This document shows positions 16,044 through 22,592 of a stretch of 23,545 bases of DNA, in pieces (position 1 is the stretch's first letter; every line of letters begins with the position of its first letter). Source of the stretch: Thermoplasmata archaeon (GTDB lineage: Archaea > Thermoplasmatota > Thermoplasmata > Thermoplasmatales > Thermoplasmataceae). The notes under the pieces were generated by a model. That model saw only the letters and a program-made list of their open reading frames with translations, ran no database searches and had not been told where the DNA came from. The position numbers were made by a program, and so were the translations under genes. The stretch is taken from positions 1-23,545 of the forward strand of contig JAKBRR010000005.1 in assembly GCA_021845325.1 (NCBI GenBank). Reading direction: 5' to 3'.

Positions 16044-16336
16044 GATTGCCACCATCGAAGCATGATTACCACCATAATGCCACCATAAAAATCTATGGTG
16101 GTAATGAGCCGAATAAGTAAAATAAACGTTCCAATGAGCATGATTGCCAGGATAACCACCATAAAGTCATCTTATTATATTTTTTTTATTTATTTATTTT
16201 ACTTTTTTTCATCAAAAAGTTACATTTATGATGGCTATGGTGGTAATGTATAACACAGAATAATCTCTGACTACATCCGCAGATTACCACGATAAAAAAT
16301 TATGGTGGATGTTTCCTGGTTATGGTGGTAATCATG
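16044..16336. repeat. Two-sided iteron cluster around an A+T tract: candidate replication origin
   Basis: A motif close to ATTACCACCATAA occurs about nine times in both orientations. Forward copies begin near 16044, 16064, 16078, 16152 and 16282; inverted copies (TTATGGTGGTAAT) lie near 16094, 16236, 16301 and 16320. The 17-mer CATGATTACCACCATAA is present exactly at 16061-16077 and, inverted, at 16320-16336. Some pairs form hairpins, for example 16080-16105 and 16282-16310. The left and right groups flank a nearly pure A/T tract (16171-16210, many T runs). Repeated protein-binding sites around an easily melted tract, 50 bp past the stop of the helicase gene, fit a plasmid origin. The 490-bp stretch 15900-16388 holds no credible gene. 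Confidence 0.75.
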
Positions 16337-16388
16337 GAAGGGATCAAAGATCGTCAATGTCAAACTTGGAATCGCTCTTGGGAGTGGT

Positions 16389-17585
16389 TTATTCCGTGTT
16401 GACCCATAGATTGTTTACAAAAACTCCAGAGTAATATCTCCCTTCACTATCCCTTTTTTCCTCAATGTTCTCTTTCGTCATGTAGTCCTTCAACAATGAA
16501 AAGAACTTCCTTTCGGGAAACACCTGTATCTTATAATAATTGCAGAATTTTACGTAATTGTAATAAACGAACGGTTTATAGGCCCTTATCAAGTTTCCAT
16601 CTGGGTCATCAATCTCCTGAGTGCCGTAATTGAATTTCAATCCCTCTTCAACATAGTACTTGAATGGATCGGACTTTATTCGGTATAATTCCTTATTTTC
16701 CTGCTCGGATTTGCTTGTTTTGAATTTCATTATTTTAAGGAGTTCCTGAAGTGCGTTGACTGACTTATTCAATAGACCAGACATCTCTTCTTCAGTTGTG
16801 AGTTCCGTCATAAGTTTCTTTCGATCCCTTGTTCCTTTCTCTCCTTCGATGAACTGCTTCTTGAATTCAAATATCAGAACTTTGTTGAAGTAATCATTTT
16901 CACTGTCATACGTAGCAGGGATCTGATTTGCCAGAAATATGAGTTTTGCAAAGTTCCTGAACATAAAGTTTAACTGGCTGTGCATGAGCCTTGCCGATAT
17001 AGCATCCGAACCCATCAGTTTTTTAAGAAGAGCAGTATCTTTAATGAACCTGGAAGCCAGCTCCCCTGATATGTTGGCATACTTCCTATACAGTTTCTGC
17101 ATTTCAAACCGATCCTCCATCATCGCGTCCAGAGATAGTCCCGTATAGTTCCGCTCTCCCAGCAGTTCCTCCAACAGACTCGCAACAGTGCTTTTTGCCG
17201 TATCGTGAGGGCCAAGAAGGATAAACATTTTCTTTATTGGGTATTCTTTGTAAAGGCAATAGCCAAACAGTTCGATTAATGCGTCTGTTACGTCATCCGC
17301 TAATTCCAAACTCTTAAAGAATGCGTCAATCTTTGGGCAAATTGCCAATGGATCAAACTTAGTAGGAATGGTCGATATGAAACAGAACTTCGCAAATTTC
17401 TTTGTCTGTGATTTTTGCCATTCCTGTTTTTTCTCTCTTATTTTTTCTTTGATGTATTTTATCCTTGAAATATAGTCTTCATCAATGGATTCCTTGATCT
17501 TATCAGATTCAATCCTTCCCTGTGTCTCCTTGACTTCATTGACTTTCTTGTCTCGTTCCTTTTTTAATCTGTTAATCTCTTGCAA
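16389..17585 (-). CDS. D5/P4-type SF3 helicase, C-terminal part after an in-frame stop
   Basis: This part carries the SF3 helicase core: Walker A GPHDTAKST (residues 125-133), Walker B region YANISGE (169-175) and sensor-like motif C KLIFLANQIP (214-223) with Asn220, then the C-terminal winged-helix-like end. SF3 helicases of the D5/P4 group form hexamers and unwind plasmid or viral origins. The frame is the same as that of the preceding 141-codon part; only a TAA (17600-17598) separates them, so originally one gene of about 545 codons. The visible start would be a TTG directly after GAAGAGGAG, too close for a normal ribosome site. Oddities: A in place of G before the Walker A lysine, no Arg in the expected finger (YFNKVLIFEF), and a charged coiled-coil insert (residues 1-62) before FISTIPTKFDP. 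Confidence 0.85.
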   Translation of the reverse strand: MQEINRLKKERDKKVNEVKETQGRIESDKIKESIDEDYISRIKYIKEKIREKKQEWQKSQTKKFAKFCFISTIPTKFDPLAICPKIDAFFKSLELADDVTDALIELFGYCLYKEYPIKKMFILLGPHDTAKSTVASLLEELLGERNYTGLSLDAMMEDRFEMQKLYRKYANISGELASRFIKDTALLKKLMGSDAISARLMHSQLNFMFRNFAKLIFLANQIPATYDSENDYFNKVLIFEFKKQFIEGEKGTRDRKKLMTELTTEEEMSGLLNKSVNALQELLKIMKFKTSKSEQENKELYRIKSDPFKYYVEEGLKFNYGTQEIDDPDGNLIRAYKPFVYYNYVKFCNYYKIQVFPERKFFSLLKDYMTKENIEEKRDSEGRYYSGVFVNNLWVNTE

Positions 17586-17597
17586 CTCCTCTTCAAA

Positions 17598-18023
17598 TTA
17601 TGGTATTGGATCCCTGGGAATGAATTCAGATGTTAGAACATTCAACGCCCCATTTTTCAGATTTATCCATTCTGGAGGACAAACGAAGGCTTTAGGATCG
17701 ACATAAGTTTGTATTTTTATTATTTCCTTGACTTCCCGAAACATGCTTGTTGTGAATTCTGTAAGTTTTGTTATGCCCTTCTTCGGGTCGGAAGAAGCGA
17801 TGGCAATGGATGTCTCACTGATTAAAAATTCCTTCAGATATGTTTCTCCATCATGCCATTCTCCATCCTGAGGATTAAAGTAAAGGAGTTCTTCCGTATC
17901 CCTTAGCGTAAGGAACTTATTTTTGGTTATTATTTTGTTGACTATCTTTGATCTTTTTTCCGCTGAGCTCTCTTTTGGTTCGTCTACTATTTCTTTTTGT
18001 TTGTCCTTTTGTGTTTTAGCCAT
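17598..18023 (-). CDS. D5_N domain of the SF3 helicase, N-terminal part ending at an in-frame TAA
   Basis: The 141 residues match the D5_N region that precedes SF3 helicases: FLTLRDTEELLYFNPQDGEW (residues 37-56), a helical middle, and WINLKNGALNVLTSEFIPRD (119-138), which corresponds to the N-x-x-N-G-x-L-x-x-x-T-G-E-L-I-P-H-D-P signature. After DPIP comes TAA, and the frame then continues with FEEELQEI, so the stop sits where a residue such as Tyr would be expected. No primase-polymerase domain precedes D5_N, unlike many archaeal plasmid versions, so any priming activity must come from the host. The ATG follows the LSm-like gene's stop directly, with GAGGTG as ribosome site. Confidence 0.85.
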   Translation of the reverse strand: MAKTQKDKQKEIVDEPKESSAEKRSKIVNKIITKNKFLTLRDTEELLYFNPQDGEWHDGETYLKEFLISETSIAIASSDPKKGITKLTEFTTSMFREVKEIIKIQTYVDPKAFVCPPEWINLKNGALNVLTSEFIPRDPIP

Positions 18024-18335
18024 TTACATCACCTCGACCCATATGATTGAAGATTTCATGAAAATTCTTGATTTTGTGGTTTCCCTCGTCATTTCCTTAC
18101 CTGCAATTTTGATATTCTGAGTGGTTCTGATTTCTAAATCGATGTCAAACATGCCCAATTGTTTCAGTATGCCTTCAAAAATTTCCTGTGTGATTAGTGA
18201 AATCCTTATTCTTTTGCCGATTAATTCCTTCACAAAACTGTCCCGACTGTATCTGAGCGGCTTTTGAGAAGAATTAAATACCTTAGCAGTATTGTTGTAG
18301 TTGCCATTTACTTCTTCCATTCCCTCTTTGTTCAT
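18024..18335 (-). CDS. Sm/LSm-like (Hfq-fold) protein in the replication operon
   Basis: From the preferred ATG (in the overlap ATGA with the 50-aa gene, after GGAGGT) the protein has 103 aa. Residues from about 33 fit an Sm fold: a helix (RDSFVKELIG), then KRIRISLITQEIFEGILKQL, with the alternating strand pattern and the conserved G of the Sm1 motif, then GMFDIDLEIRTTQNI, and a final strand SRIFMKSSIIWVEV corresponding to Sm2 (I-x-G/K-S-x-I-x-x-I). Sm-like rings bind short single-stranded RNA. Archaeal chromosomes encode their own Sm proteins; finding one wedged between small plasmid genes and a helicase is unusual. It could process or guard a plasmid RNA, for instance an antisense copy-number control. 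The fold is inferred by eye. Confidence 0.6.
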   Translation of the reverse strand: MNKEGMEEVNGNYNNTAKVFNSSQKPLRYSRDSFVKELIGKRIRISLITQEIFEGILKQLGMFDIDLEIRTTQNIKIAGKEMTRETTKSRIFMKSSIIWVEVM

Positions 18336-18484
18336 TTTGTTACCTCCTTCTTCGCCAAATTCCAAAGAAGACTGAATTTATTCAGGAATTCCTGCTCTGA
18401 CATCTGCACAGGTTCCTGTAGAAGTATGTTATAAAGATCCCGATCATTCTTCGCTGTCTCCCTGGGTTTTGTCATGTCAATCAT
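18332..18484 (-). CDS. Small protein of 50 aa in the replication operon
   Basis: Linked by ATGA overlaps at both ends: its ATG overlaps the stop of the AbrB-like gene, and its TGA overlaps the start of the LSm-like gene, whose GGAGGT ribosome site is within its last codons. Such tight coupling on both sides argues for a translated gene. It is helical (KNDRDLYNILLQEPVQMSEQ, then EFLNKFSLLWNLAKKE), acidic in the middle and basic at the end. No family recognised. Confidence 0.62.
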   Translation of the reverse strand: MIDMTKPRETAKNDRDLYNILLQEPVQMSEQEFLNKFSLLWNLAKKEVTK

Positions 18485-18675
18485 TCTCTAACCACCTCTA
18501 AGTTAAGATGGTTCTCATCTTCTATACTCACAAAAACGTATTGGCATTTTTCTGCTCCCATTAATTCCAAAAACAGCTTGGGAACTGCTACACTTATGGC
18601 TGACTGTTGACGATGTCCCCGACTTAATTTCCTTTTGAATTTTAATTGTTTTAATCCAATCTCCATTTTGACCAC
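18481..18675 (-). CDS. AbrB-like DNA-binding protein heading the replication operon
   Basis: Begins with GTG at 18675 (64 aa) or ATG at 18666 (61 aa). Residues 13-36 (RKLSRGHRQQSAISVAVPKL and on) look like the first half of an AbrB fold: a basic strand, a turn, then the V-P-K-x-h motif; CQYVFVSIEDENHLNLEVV supplies the remaining strands. Acting as a dimer it could repress its own operon, a common way to hold down copy number in archaeal plasmids. It overlaps the following 50-aa gene (ATGA). Upstream lies a divergent A+T-rich region with the promoter of the plus-strand gene at 18791. Confidence 0.62.
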   Translation of the reverse strand: MVKMEIGLKQLKFKRKLSRGHRQQSAISVAVPKLFLELMGAEKCQYVFVSIEDENHLNLEVVRE

Positions 18676-18790
18676 GATAAGACATTCATTTTTTCCATAG
18701 TATTACAACGGAGCGAATTGTTTGATTTTATCTATTAAGTAGAAATTAATAAAGATTTAATCTTTAAATACTTTTAACAAATTTCAATTT
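18676..18790. promoter_or_regulatory. Divergent promoter region with inverted repeat
   Basis: Between the replication operon (leftward) and the gene at 18791 (rightward). TTTAAATA near 18762-18769 is a TATA box about 25 nt ahead of the GTG at 18791. Overlapping its left side is AAAGAT-TTA-ATCTTT (about 18750-18764), a small perfect inverted repeat that could be an operator for the AbrB-like protein. The leftward promoter is less clear; TTATTAAT or TTAATAG on the minus strand are candidates. Confidence 0.5.
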
Positions 18791-19195
18791 GTGGGAAGCG
18801 GAGAAAGTATTAGAGACTACATTCTTTGGTATACGCAATTCTATGACACTTACGTTATTCCTGAATACTATCTTATTAAGGCCGTAAATAAGAAATTCAA
18901 AGTTTCCTATCAGTTGAATATGTTTCGAAGACGGTACATGGATAAAATGCCCCAATTTCACAAAATGAAAGGGGAGGATGGCTATTGGATCTATGAAAGA
19001 ACAGACATAAATCCTGATCCCAATTTGACTCTCGGCTATCTTCTGAATATAGAAGAATATTTAAAAGAAAATGAAAAATATATGGAAAATGAGGATTTCA
19101 TTAAATACATTGAATACGCTAAAAGCCACAATGATAAGGATTTTGAAAATTACATTTTGTGGGAGAGAATTTTAGAGTCGGAAAAAAATGATTAA
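18791..19195 (+). CDS. Unknown 134-aa protein, leaderless
   Basis: Starts with GTG placed about 25 nt after a TATA box, so the transcript probably begins at the start codon. The protein is acidic and rich in Tyr and Trp: DYILWYTQFYDTYVIPEYYL (residues 9-28), then KKFKVSYQLNMFRRRYMDKM, a basic helix that could lie in a DNA groove, then GEDGYWIYERTD and an acidic helical tail (EYLKENEKYMENEDFI). The first half may be a winged helix-turn-helix, with GYWIYER as the wing. It converges on the integrase gene, the two stop codons overlapping by four bases, so it may regulate or assist recombination. No family recognised. Confidence 0.62.
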   Translation: MGSGESIRDYILWYTQFYDTYVIPEYYLIKAVNKKFKVSYQLNMFRRRYMDKMPQFHKMKGEDGYWIYERTDINPDPNLTLGYLLNIEEYLKENEKYMENEDFIKYIEYAKSHNDKDFENYILWERILESEKND

Positions 19196-20514
19196 GGCAA
19201 TTCCACGATGGCCTTATCGTTTCCTAAAGCCATCTTCACAACGAATCCATTGTTAATGTATTCCTCTATAAAATCAATTGAAACTACCTTCTGTTTATGG
19301 GTTTTGGTTAGTTCCTGCTTATCCCTTTCAATCTGATCCGTTATGTCAGGCTTACTCATCCCGAATAACTTCTCACGTGCTATCTTTGTTATCTCCTCAG
19401 ATGTCATGTTTAGTAGATTTTTCTCTTTAATTTCCTCTTCAGAAAAACCTGCCATAATAAGTAATTGAGTTCTGAATTTGTTTTCTACTTCCTCCTCTGT
19501 TAAGCCTTTTTTCTCAGTTTCCAAAAACTTACTGGATTTGTCATATGCTGATCTCATGGATTCGATTAAGTCCTCAGGTAGCCTTCCTTTGTTCAATGTG
19601 TATCTATGCTCGATGTCCCCGGTGTGACCCATGAAAAATGCCCGATAATCTCTCTGTATAAGCCTCTCATCCTGTGCTAATAAAAGCCTGCTATCGAAGT
19701 ATGCCCTTAGGACATATGGTCTCCATGTGAACCCTGCATTCCTTATTGCATTCCTCATGAGATCGCCTATGTTAGTTGTTGATATGTGTTGCTTAGTCCT
19801 CTGACCATATTTAGACGCTGTTATGATTGCAGAATCAGGAGTTATTGTTTCCCCTGATCTCATCCGTTCTATAAGGTAATTATGAAGGTACATGCACCCT
19901 TCCTGTCCTAAGAATGTAAAATACTTATTTCCGGATTTAGACAGATCTTCTCTGACATTTATCTGAGCTGGCATTCTAAGGAATGTTATTTCTTCGCCGT
20001 CTACCTTTAGATCGGGAATATCTTTTATTTTCAGTCCGTCTGCCCCCCTATAATTTCCCAAAACCCCTATTCTTACACCCGTAAAGGCCACTATGGCGCA
20101 TGCCGTTCTCTCTCTACTGTCTCCCGCATTGAATATCCTTCTGAGCTCTTCCTGAGTTGGTATTCTTTCCTCTGAAAGAGTTGGAGATTTCTCAGCGTCC
20201 TTTACCTTTATCTGTCTGGGAAGTTTAATTCCATTAAATAGAAGCCATGATTTGACAGCCTTAATTGTACTTTTGATATATGAACCCGCATTACCTTTTT
20301 TCTCCCTTTCTATCACGTAATCGTCAATTAAATTGGCTAAGTCCCTATCCTTCATTTTAAGGATCTGTTGTGGAGTCTTTCCCATTTCCACACAGAATGA
20401 TCCTAACCTTCTCAAATAGACGTCGACTGTTATCTTTGATCCTGCTTCCGTGCTATGCTTCCACCTCGCTATATCCTTATCTTTCAGAAGGTAACCATAT
20501 TTCTCTTTCCCCAT
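19192..20514 (-). CDS. Tyrosine recombinase (integrase) of the element
   Basis: Catalyses site-specific insertion and excision at tRNA-Val. From the ATG at 20514 the protein has 440 aa. The N-terminal half is a SAM-like core-binding domain (VYLRRLGSFCVEMGKTPQQI). The catalytic domain shows TGVRIG with the first Arg (about residue 148), a possible catalytic Lys in SGNKYFTF, YVLRAYF with the second Arg and Tyr instead of the usual His, FMGHTGD with His297, and HRYTLNKG with the nucleophile Tyr305. About 130 residues follow the Tyr, longer than usual and mostly helical. I prefer the ATG to the TTG at 20523 because GTATTTAAG (20541-20549) on the opposite strand is a TATA box predicting transcription from about 20519. 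The gene is complete and lies next to attR. Confidence 0.93.
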   Translation of the reverse strand: MGKEKYGYLLKDKDIARWKHSTEAGSKITVDVYLRRLGSFCVEMGKTPQQILKMKDRDLANLIDDYVIEREKKGNAGSYIKSTIKAVKSWLLFNGIKLPRQIKVKDAEKSPTLSEERIPTQEELRRIFNAGDSRERTACAIVAFTGVRIGVLGNYRGADGLKIKDIPDLKVDGEEITFLRMPAQINVREDLSKSGNKYFTFLGQEGCMYLHNYLIERMRSGETITPDSAIITASKYGQRTKQHISTTNIGDLMRNAIRNAGFTWRPYVLRAYFDSRLLLAQDERLIQRDYRAFFMGHTGDIEHRYTLNKGRLPEDLIESMRSAYDKSSKFLETEKKGLTEEEVENKFRTQLLIMAGFSEEEIKEKNLLNMTSEEITKIAREKLFGMSKPDITDQIERDKQELTKTHKQKVVSIDFIEEYINNGFVVKMALGNDKAIVELP

Positions 20515-20575
20515 ATTGATCAATTGATAATATGTATACAGTATTTAAGTTTTCTAAACCATATTAGGTATAAAC

Positions 20576-20590
20576 CCGGTCGGGCCCATT
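20576..20590 (+). repeat. attR: 15-bp copy of the tRNA-Val end
   Basis: Identical in sequence and orientation to 5172-5186. It is not part of a tRNA: the bases ahead of it cannot form the rest of a cloverleaf. It marks where chromosomal sequence resumes. The integrase TATA box starts about 27 bp inside it, so the recombinase bound here could shut off its own gene. Confidence 0.9.
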
Positions 20591-20641
20591 ATTATTATAT
20601 TTTAGAAAGAAATAGAAAGTCTATTACTGGAGATTATAGGA

Positions 20642-20669
20642 AAGAACCTAGAATTGGTTCTTATTTTTT
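20642..20669 (+). terminator. Hairpin plus T run, probably the original tRNA-Val terminator
   Basis: AAGAACC (20642-20648) pairs with GGTTCTT (20656-20662) across a 7-nt loop and is followed by A and six T. In the empty chromosome it would have been about 52 bp after the end of tRNA-Val, on the same strand. No plus-strand gene now reads into it. Confidence 0.6.
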
Positions 20670-20753
20670 CTAAGCTGATTTAATGTCCCTTGGGAGATAT
20701 TCTTATATTTTCATACGAATGTTGAATGCCTTAAATGTTTAGGTGAATGAAAA

Positions 20754-21818
20754 TCATTCGATCCTACCGGATACAGTTGCATTCTTTTCCCTAAATTCTT
20801 CCTTCAATTTTGATCTTAGGAATGAGGCAGTGTTGATCCATGCATAAACCCAGAGTATATTCAGTGCAGCCGATATCCCTATGAATGCCCATAGCAGTGC
20901 TGAATAATTTGTGAACCCAAATATCTTCATCGTGGATGTTGCAAAGAGACCAAGAGGAAATCCATATGCCCAGACACTGAGTGTTCCTCTTGATGGCTTG
21001 GTGAATATCAATATAAGAACTACTAGAAAGTTCCATACTTCAAATCCCCATAGCAATATAGAAACTAATTCTACTGTAGATGACGAAAGGGAAATATTGC
21101 CTATTACTTTGAACCCTGAAATTGTGAATATATTTATGATTATTAGACTTGCAATACCCACTGGAAGCATAGTGGTTGGGAGTGTGTCATGAACCTTTGT
21201 GGTTACGTGCCCTGATAGGGCGAGTGAACCTATGAATATATATAGAAAGAAGAATATTCCCAGTCCCATCAGAACTAGAAAATACATAGATTGTGCTTCA
21301 AAACCACCAAAGTACTTCATGAGAGGTGTTGCAAGAAACACGCTTGTTCCTATTGCCAGTGGCGGGATAACAATTGCATAGTTCATTTCCCTTGGATTGA
21401 TTTCCTTTGTGTATAGCCTGTAACCAAGCAGAACTCCAAGAATGAGTGCGAACAGGTAATCACCATAAAAGTTCAGGGCTGAGAGACCTGCGGTCCATCC
21501 GGTAAGGCCGAAGAAATATATCAGCTGATAATTAGAAACAAAACCTATAATTGGGATGAGTGCTACAAAACTCAGCCTTGTAAGATTGTTCCAGTGTGTA
21601 AACACCTTATCTCTTATGGCCAGCCCACGTATGATCCATATTCCAAGGATTACCAGAAATATAAGAATCCCCAATATGGAAAGCCCTTCACCAAGATAAC
21701 TGTACCAGGCATTTCCTGTTTCTCCGTATGAAAGGATGTATATCTGGGCAAGAGCCAGTGTTGATATGGCAATGCCAAACCATTCTGACCCAAACAAATT
21801 AAGTGTACTTTTTCTCAT
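20754..21818 (-). CDS. TDT-family (TehA/SLAC1-like) anion transporter
   Basis: A 354-aa membrane protein with about ten hydrophobic helices and almost no soluble part. The start of the first helix (EWFGIAISTLALAQIYILSY), the repeated helix pairs and the late motif SVWAYGFPLGLFATSTMKIF fit the tellurite-resistance/dicarboxylate transporter family, which includes TehA, malate permeases and SLAC1 anion channels. Substrate is not evident; organic acids, sulfite or other anions are possible. I chose the ATG at 21818 because GGAGGA lies six bases before it; the GTG at 21824 would be too near. It follows the AhpD-like gene by 34 bp and probably shares its transcript. This is chromosomal, beyond the integrated element. 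Confidence 0.82.
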   Translation of the reverse strand: MRKSTLNLFGSEWFGIAISTLALAQIYILSYGETGNAWYSYLGEGLSILGILIFLVILGIWIIRGLAIRDKVFTHWNNLTRLSFVALIPIIGFVSNYQLIYFFGLTGWTAGLSALNFYGDYLFALILGVLLGYRLYTKEINPREMNYAIVIPPLAIGTSVFLATPLMKYFGGFEAQSMYFLVLMGLGIFFFLYIFIGSLALSGHVTTKVHDTLPTTMLPVGIASLIIINIFTISGFKVIGNISLSSSTVELVSILLWGFEVWNFLVVLILIFTKPSRGTLSVWAYGFPLGLFATSTMKIFGFTNYSALLWAFIGISAALNILWVYAWINTASFLRSKLKEEFREKNATVSGRIE

Positions 21819-21852
21819 CTTCACTCCTCCTTAATACAGTCAAGATTATATT

Positions 21853-22575
21853 TTACCATTTCAGTATCCCCGTAGCAGAGGTCAGTGTTCTGTTCCCAGT
21901 TATAAATCTTGTAAGAAACAATGCATCTTCCATTTCGTTATCAGTTCCTCCCTTCATGAAGAATTGCTCTAGATACACTTTTGCACATTCTGGATATCTT
22001 ATGGAAACAGCATCTGCAAATGCTATGAGGAAGACATCTTTCTGGCTTATTGCAAATGGTGAAAGTAACTCTGCCTTCTCCTTTAGATGTTCCTCCAAAA
22101 GGCTGAAAGACACTGAAGAAAGTGAAACAATGTCATCTGGAAGAGACTTCATATGTGATTCTGACTGGATCTTTCCCATTATTTTCTTTATTTCAATGTC
22201 GTTTGATGACATTGCGCTCTTATTCTGCACTACGGGCAATATTGCAGTCATTACTGACATTGTTGATGCCATTACAACCATTTTTGCAATTTTTATTGAA
22301 TCCAGTATCTCCAACATTTCAGCCCCAAAGTTCTGAGAAAGCTTGAAATGGATCATGGCGGAGTTTTCCTGCCCGTTTGATAGTGATACAGACATTGCCA
22401 TGAGAGCCAGCGTTTTTTTCTGTACATACTTTCTCCCTAAATACATTTCATTGTTCTCCCTGAATTGCTCTTTGGCCAGTTCTACGTTATGATGACCTAG
22501 AAGCTTTATCACTTCTGGCATTCCTCCTAGAGTAGACTTTGCAAATCTTTCTATTTCTTCCATTTCATCTGTCAT
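21853..22575 (-). CDS. AhpD-like / carboxymuconolactone decarboxylase-type protein, tandem and without redox cysteines
   Basis: The 240-aa helical protein looks like two AhpD-like units. Unit one (about residues 45-115) has KYVQKKTLALMAMSVSLSNG, then SAMIHFKLSQNFGAEMLEIL, the usual helix with His and the G-A-x-x-x-E-I motif. Unit two (about 175-230) has SQKDVFLIAFADAVSIRYPE, then CAKVYLEQFFMKGGTDNEME. In the family C-x-x-C with a following His carries out peroxide or disulfide chemistry. In unit one both cysteines are absent; in unit two only one Cys remains and His is Tyr. So a peroxidase role is unlikely. TATA-like GTTAATATAATC (about 22593-22604) is 25 nt ahead of the ATG, predicting a leaderless message, continuing into the transporter gene. 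Confidence 0.68.
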   Translation of the reverse strand: MTDEMEEIERFAKSTLGGMPEVIKLLGHHNVELAKEQFRENNEMYLGRKYVQKKTLALMAMSVSLSNGQENSAMIHFKLSQNFGAEMLEILDSIKIAKMVVMASTMSVMTAILPVVQNKSAMSSNDIEIKKIMGKIQSESHMKSLPDDIVSLSSVSFSLLEEHLKEKAELLSPFAISQKDVFLIAFADAVSIRYPECAKVYLEQFFMKGGTDNEMEDALFLTRFITGNRTLTSATGILKW

Positions 22576-22592
22576 AATAATAGGATGCCGTG

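Larger units (their letters stand above)
5187..20590. mobile_element. Integrative element of about 15.4 kb in tRNA-Val, plasmid-like
   Basis: Bounded by the intact tRNA-Val end (attL) and its 15-bp direct copy (attR), with a complete tyrosine recombinase whose promoter begins within 30 bp of attR. The interior holds what a self-replicating integrative plasmid needs: an SF3 helicase operon, an iteron cluster, AbrB-like regulators, and cargo including a restriction-modification pair. No virion structural genes, packaging ATPase or VirB4-like conjugation ATPase were recognised. Gene content and base composition change at the boundaries, from conserved chromosomal housekeeping genes to mostly unknown A+T-rich ones. 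Because the recombinase gene is not split by the attachment site, it resembles the pNOB8-type arrangement rather than the SSV type. Decayed genes (IS5 transposase, MT-A70) and an interrupted helicase suggest the copy may be ageing. Confidence 0.88.

Noticed and set aside
15468..16162. Minus-strand open frames at 15468-15839 and 15902-16162
   Set aside because: The first is the antisense of the MT-A70 remnant, whose residues match a real family on the plus strand. The second runs through the iterons and has a repetitive, low-quality composition without ribosome site.
16044..16336. Could the repeated CCACCAT motifs be a CRISPR array?
   Set aside because: Copies are short (about 13 bp), occur in both orientations and are unevenly spaced, with no spacer-like units and no cas genes nearby. 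Iterons fit better.
15456..17600. Genetic-code change in which TAA or TAG is read as an amino acid
   Set aside because: Neighbouring genes in the element end normally at TAA, TAG or TGA, and the MT-A70 frame also shows a deletion and frameshift. Decay or sequence error is simpler.
5187..20575. A provirus rather than a plasmid
   Set aside because: No capsid, portal, terminase or packaging ATPase was recognised. Because many genes are unknown this is not excluded, only unsupported.
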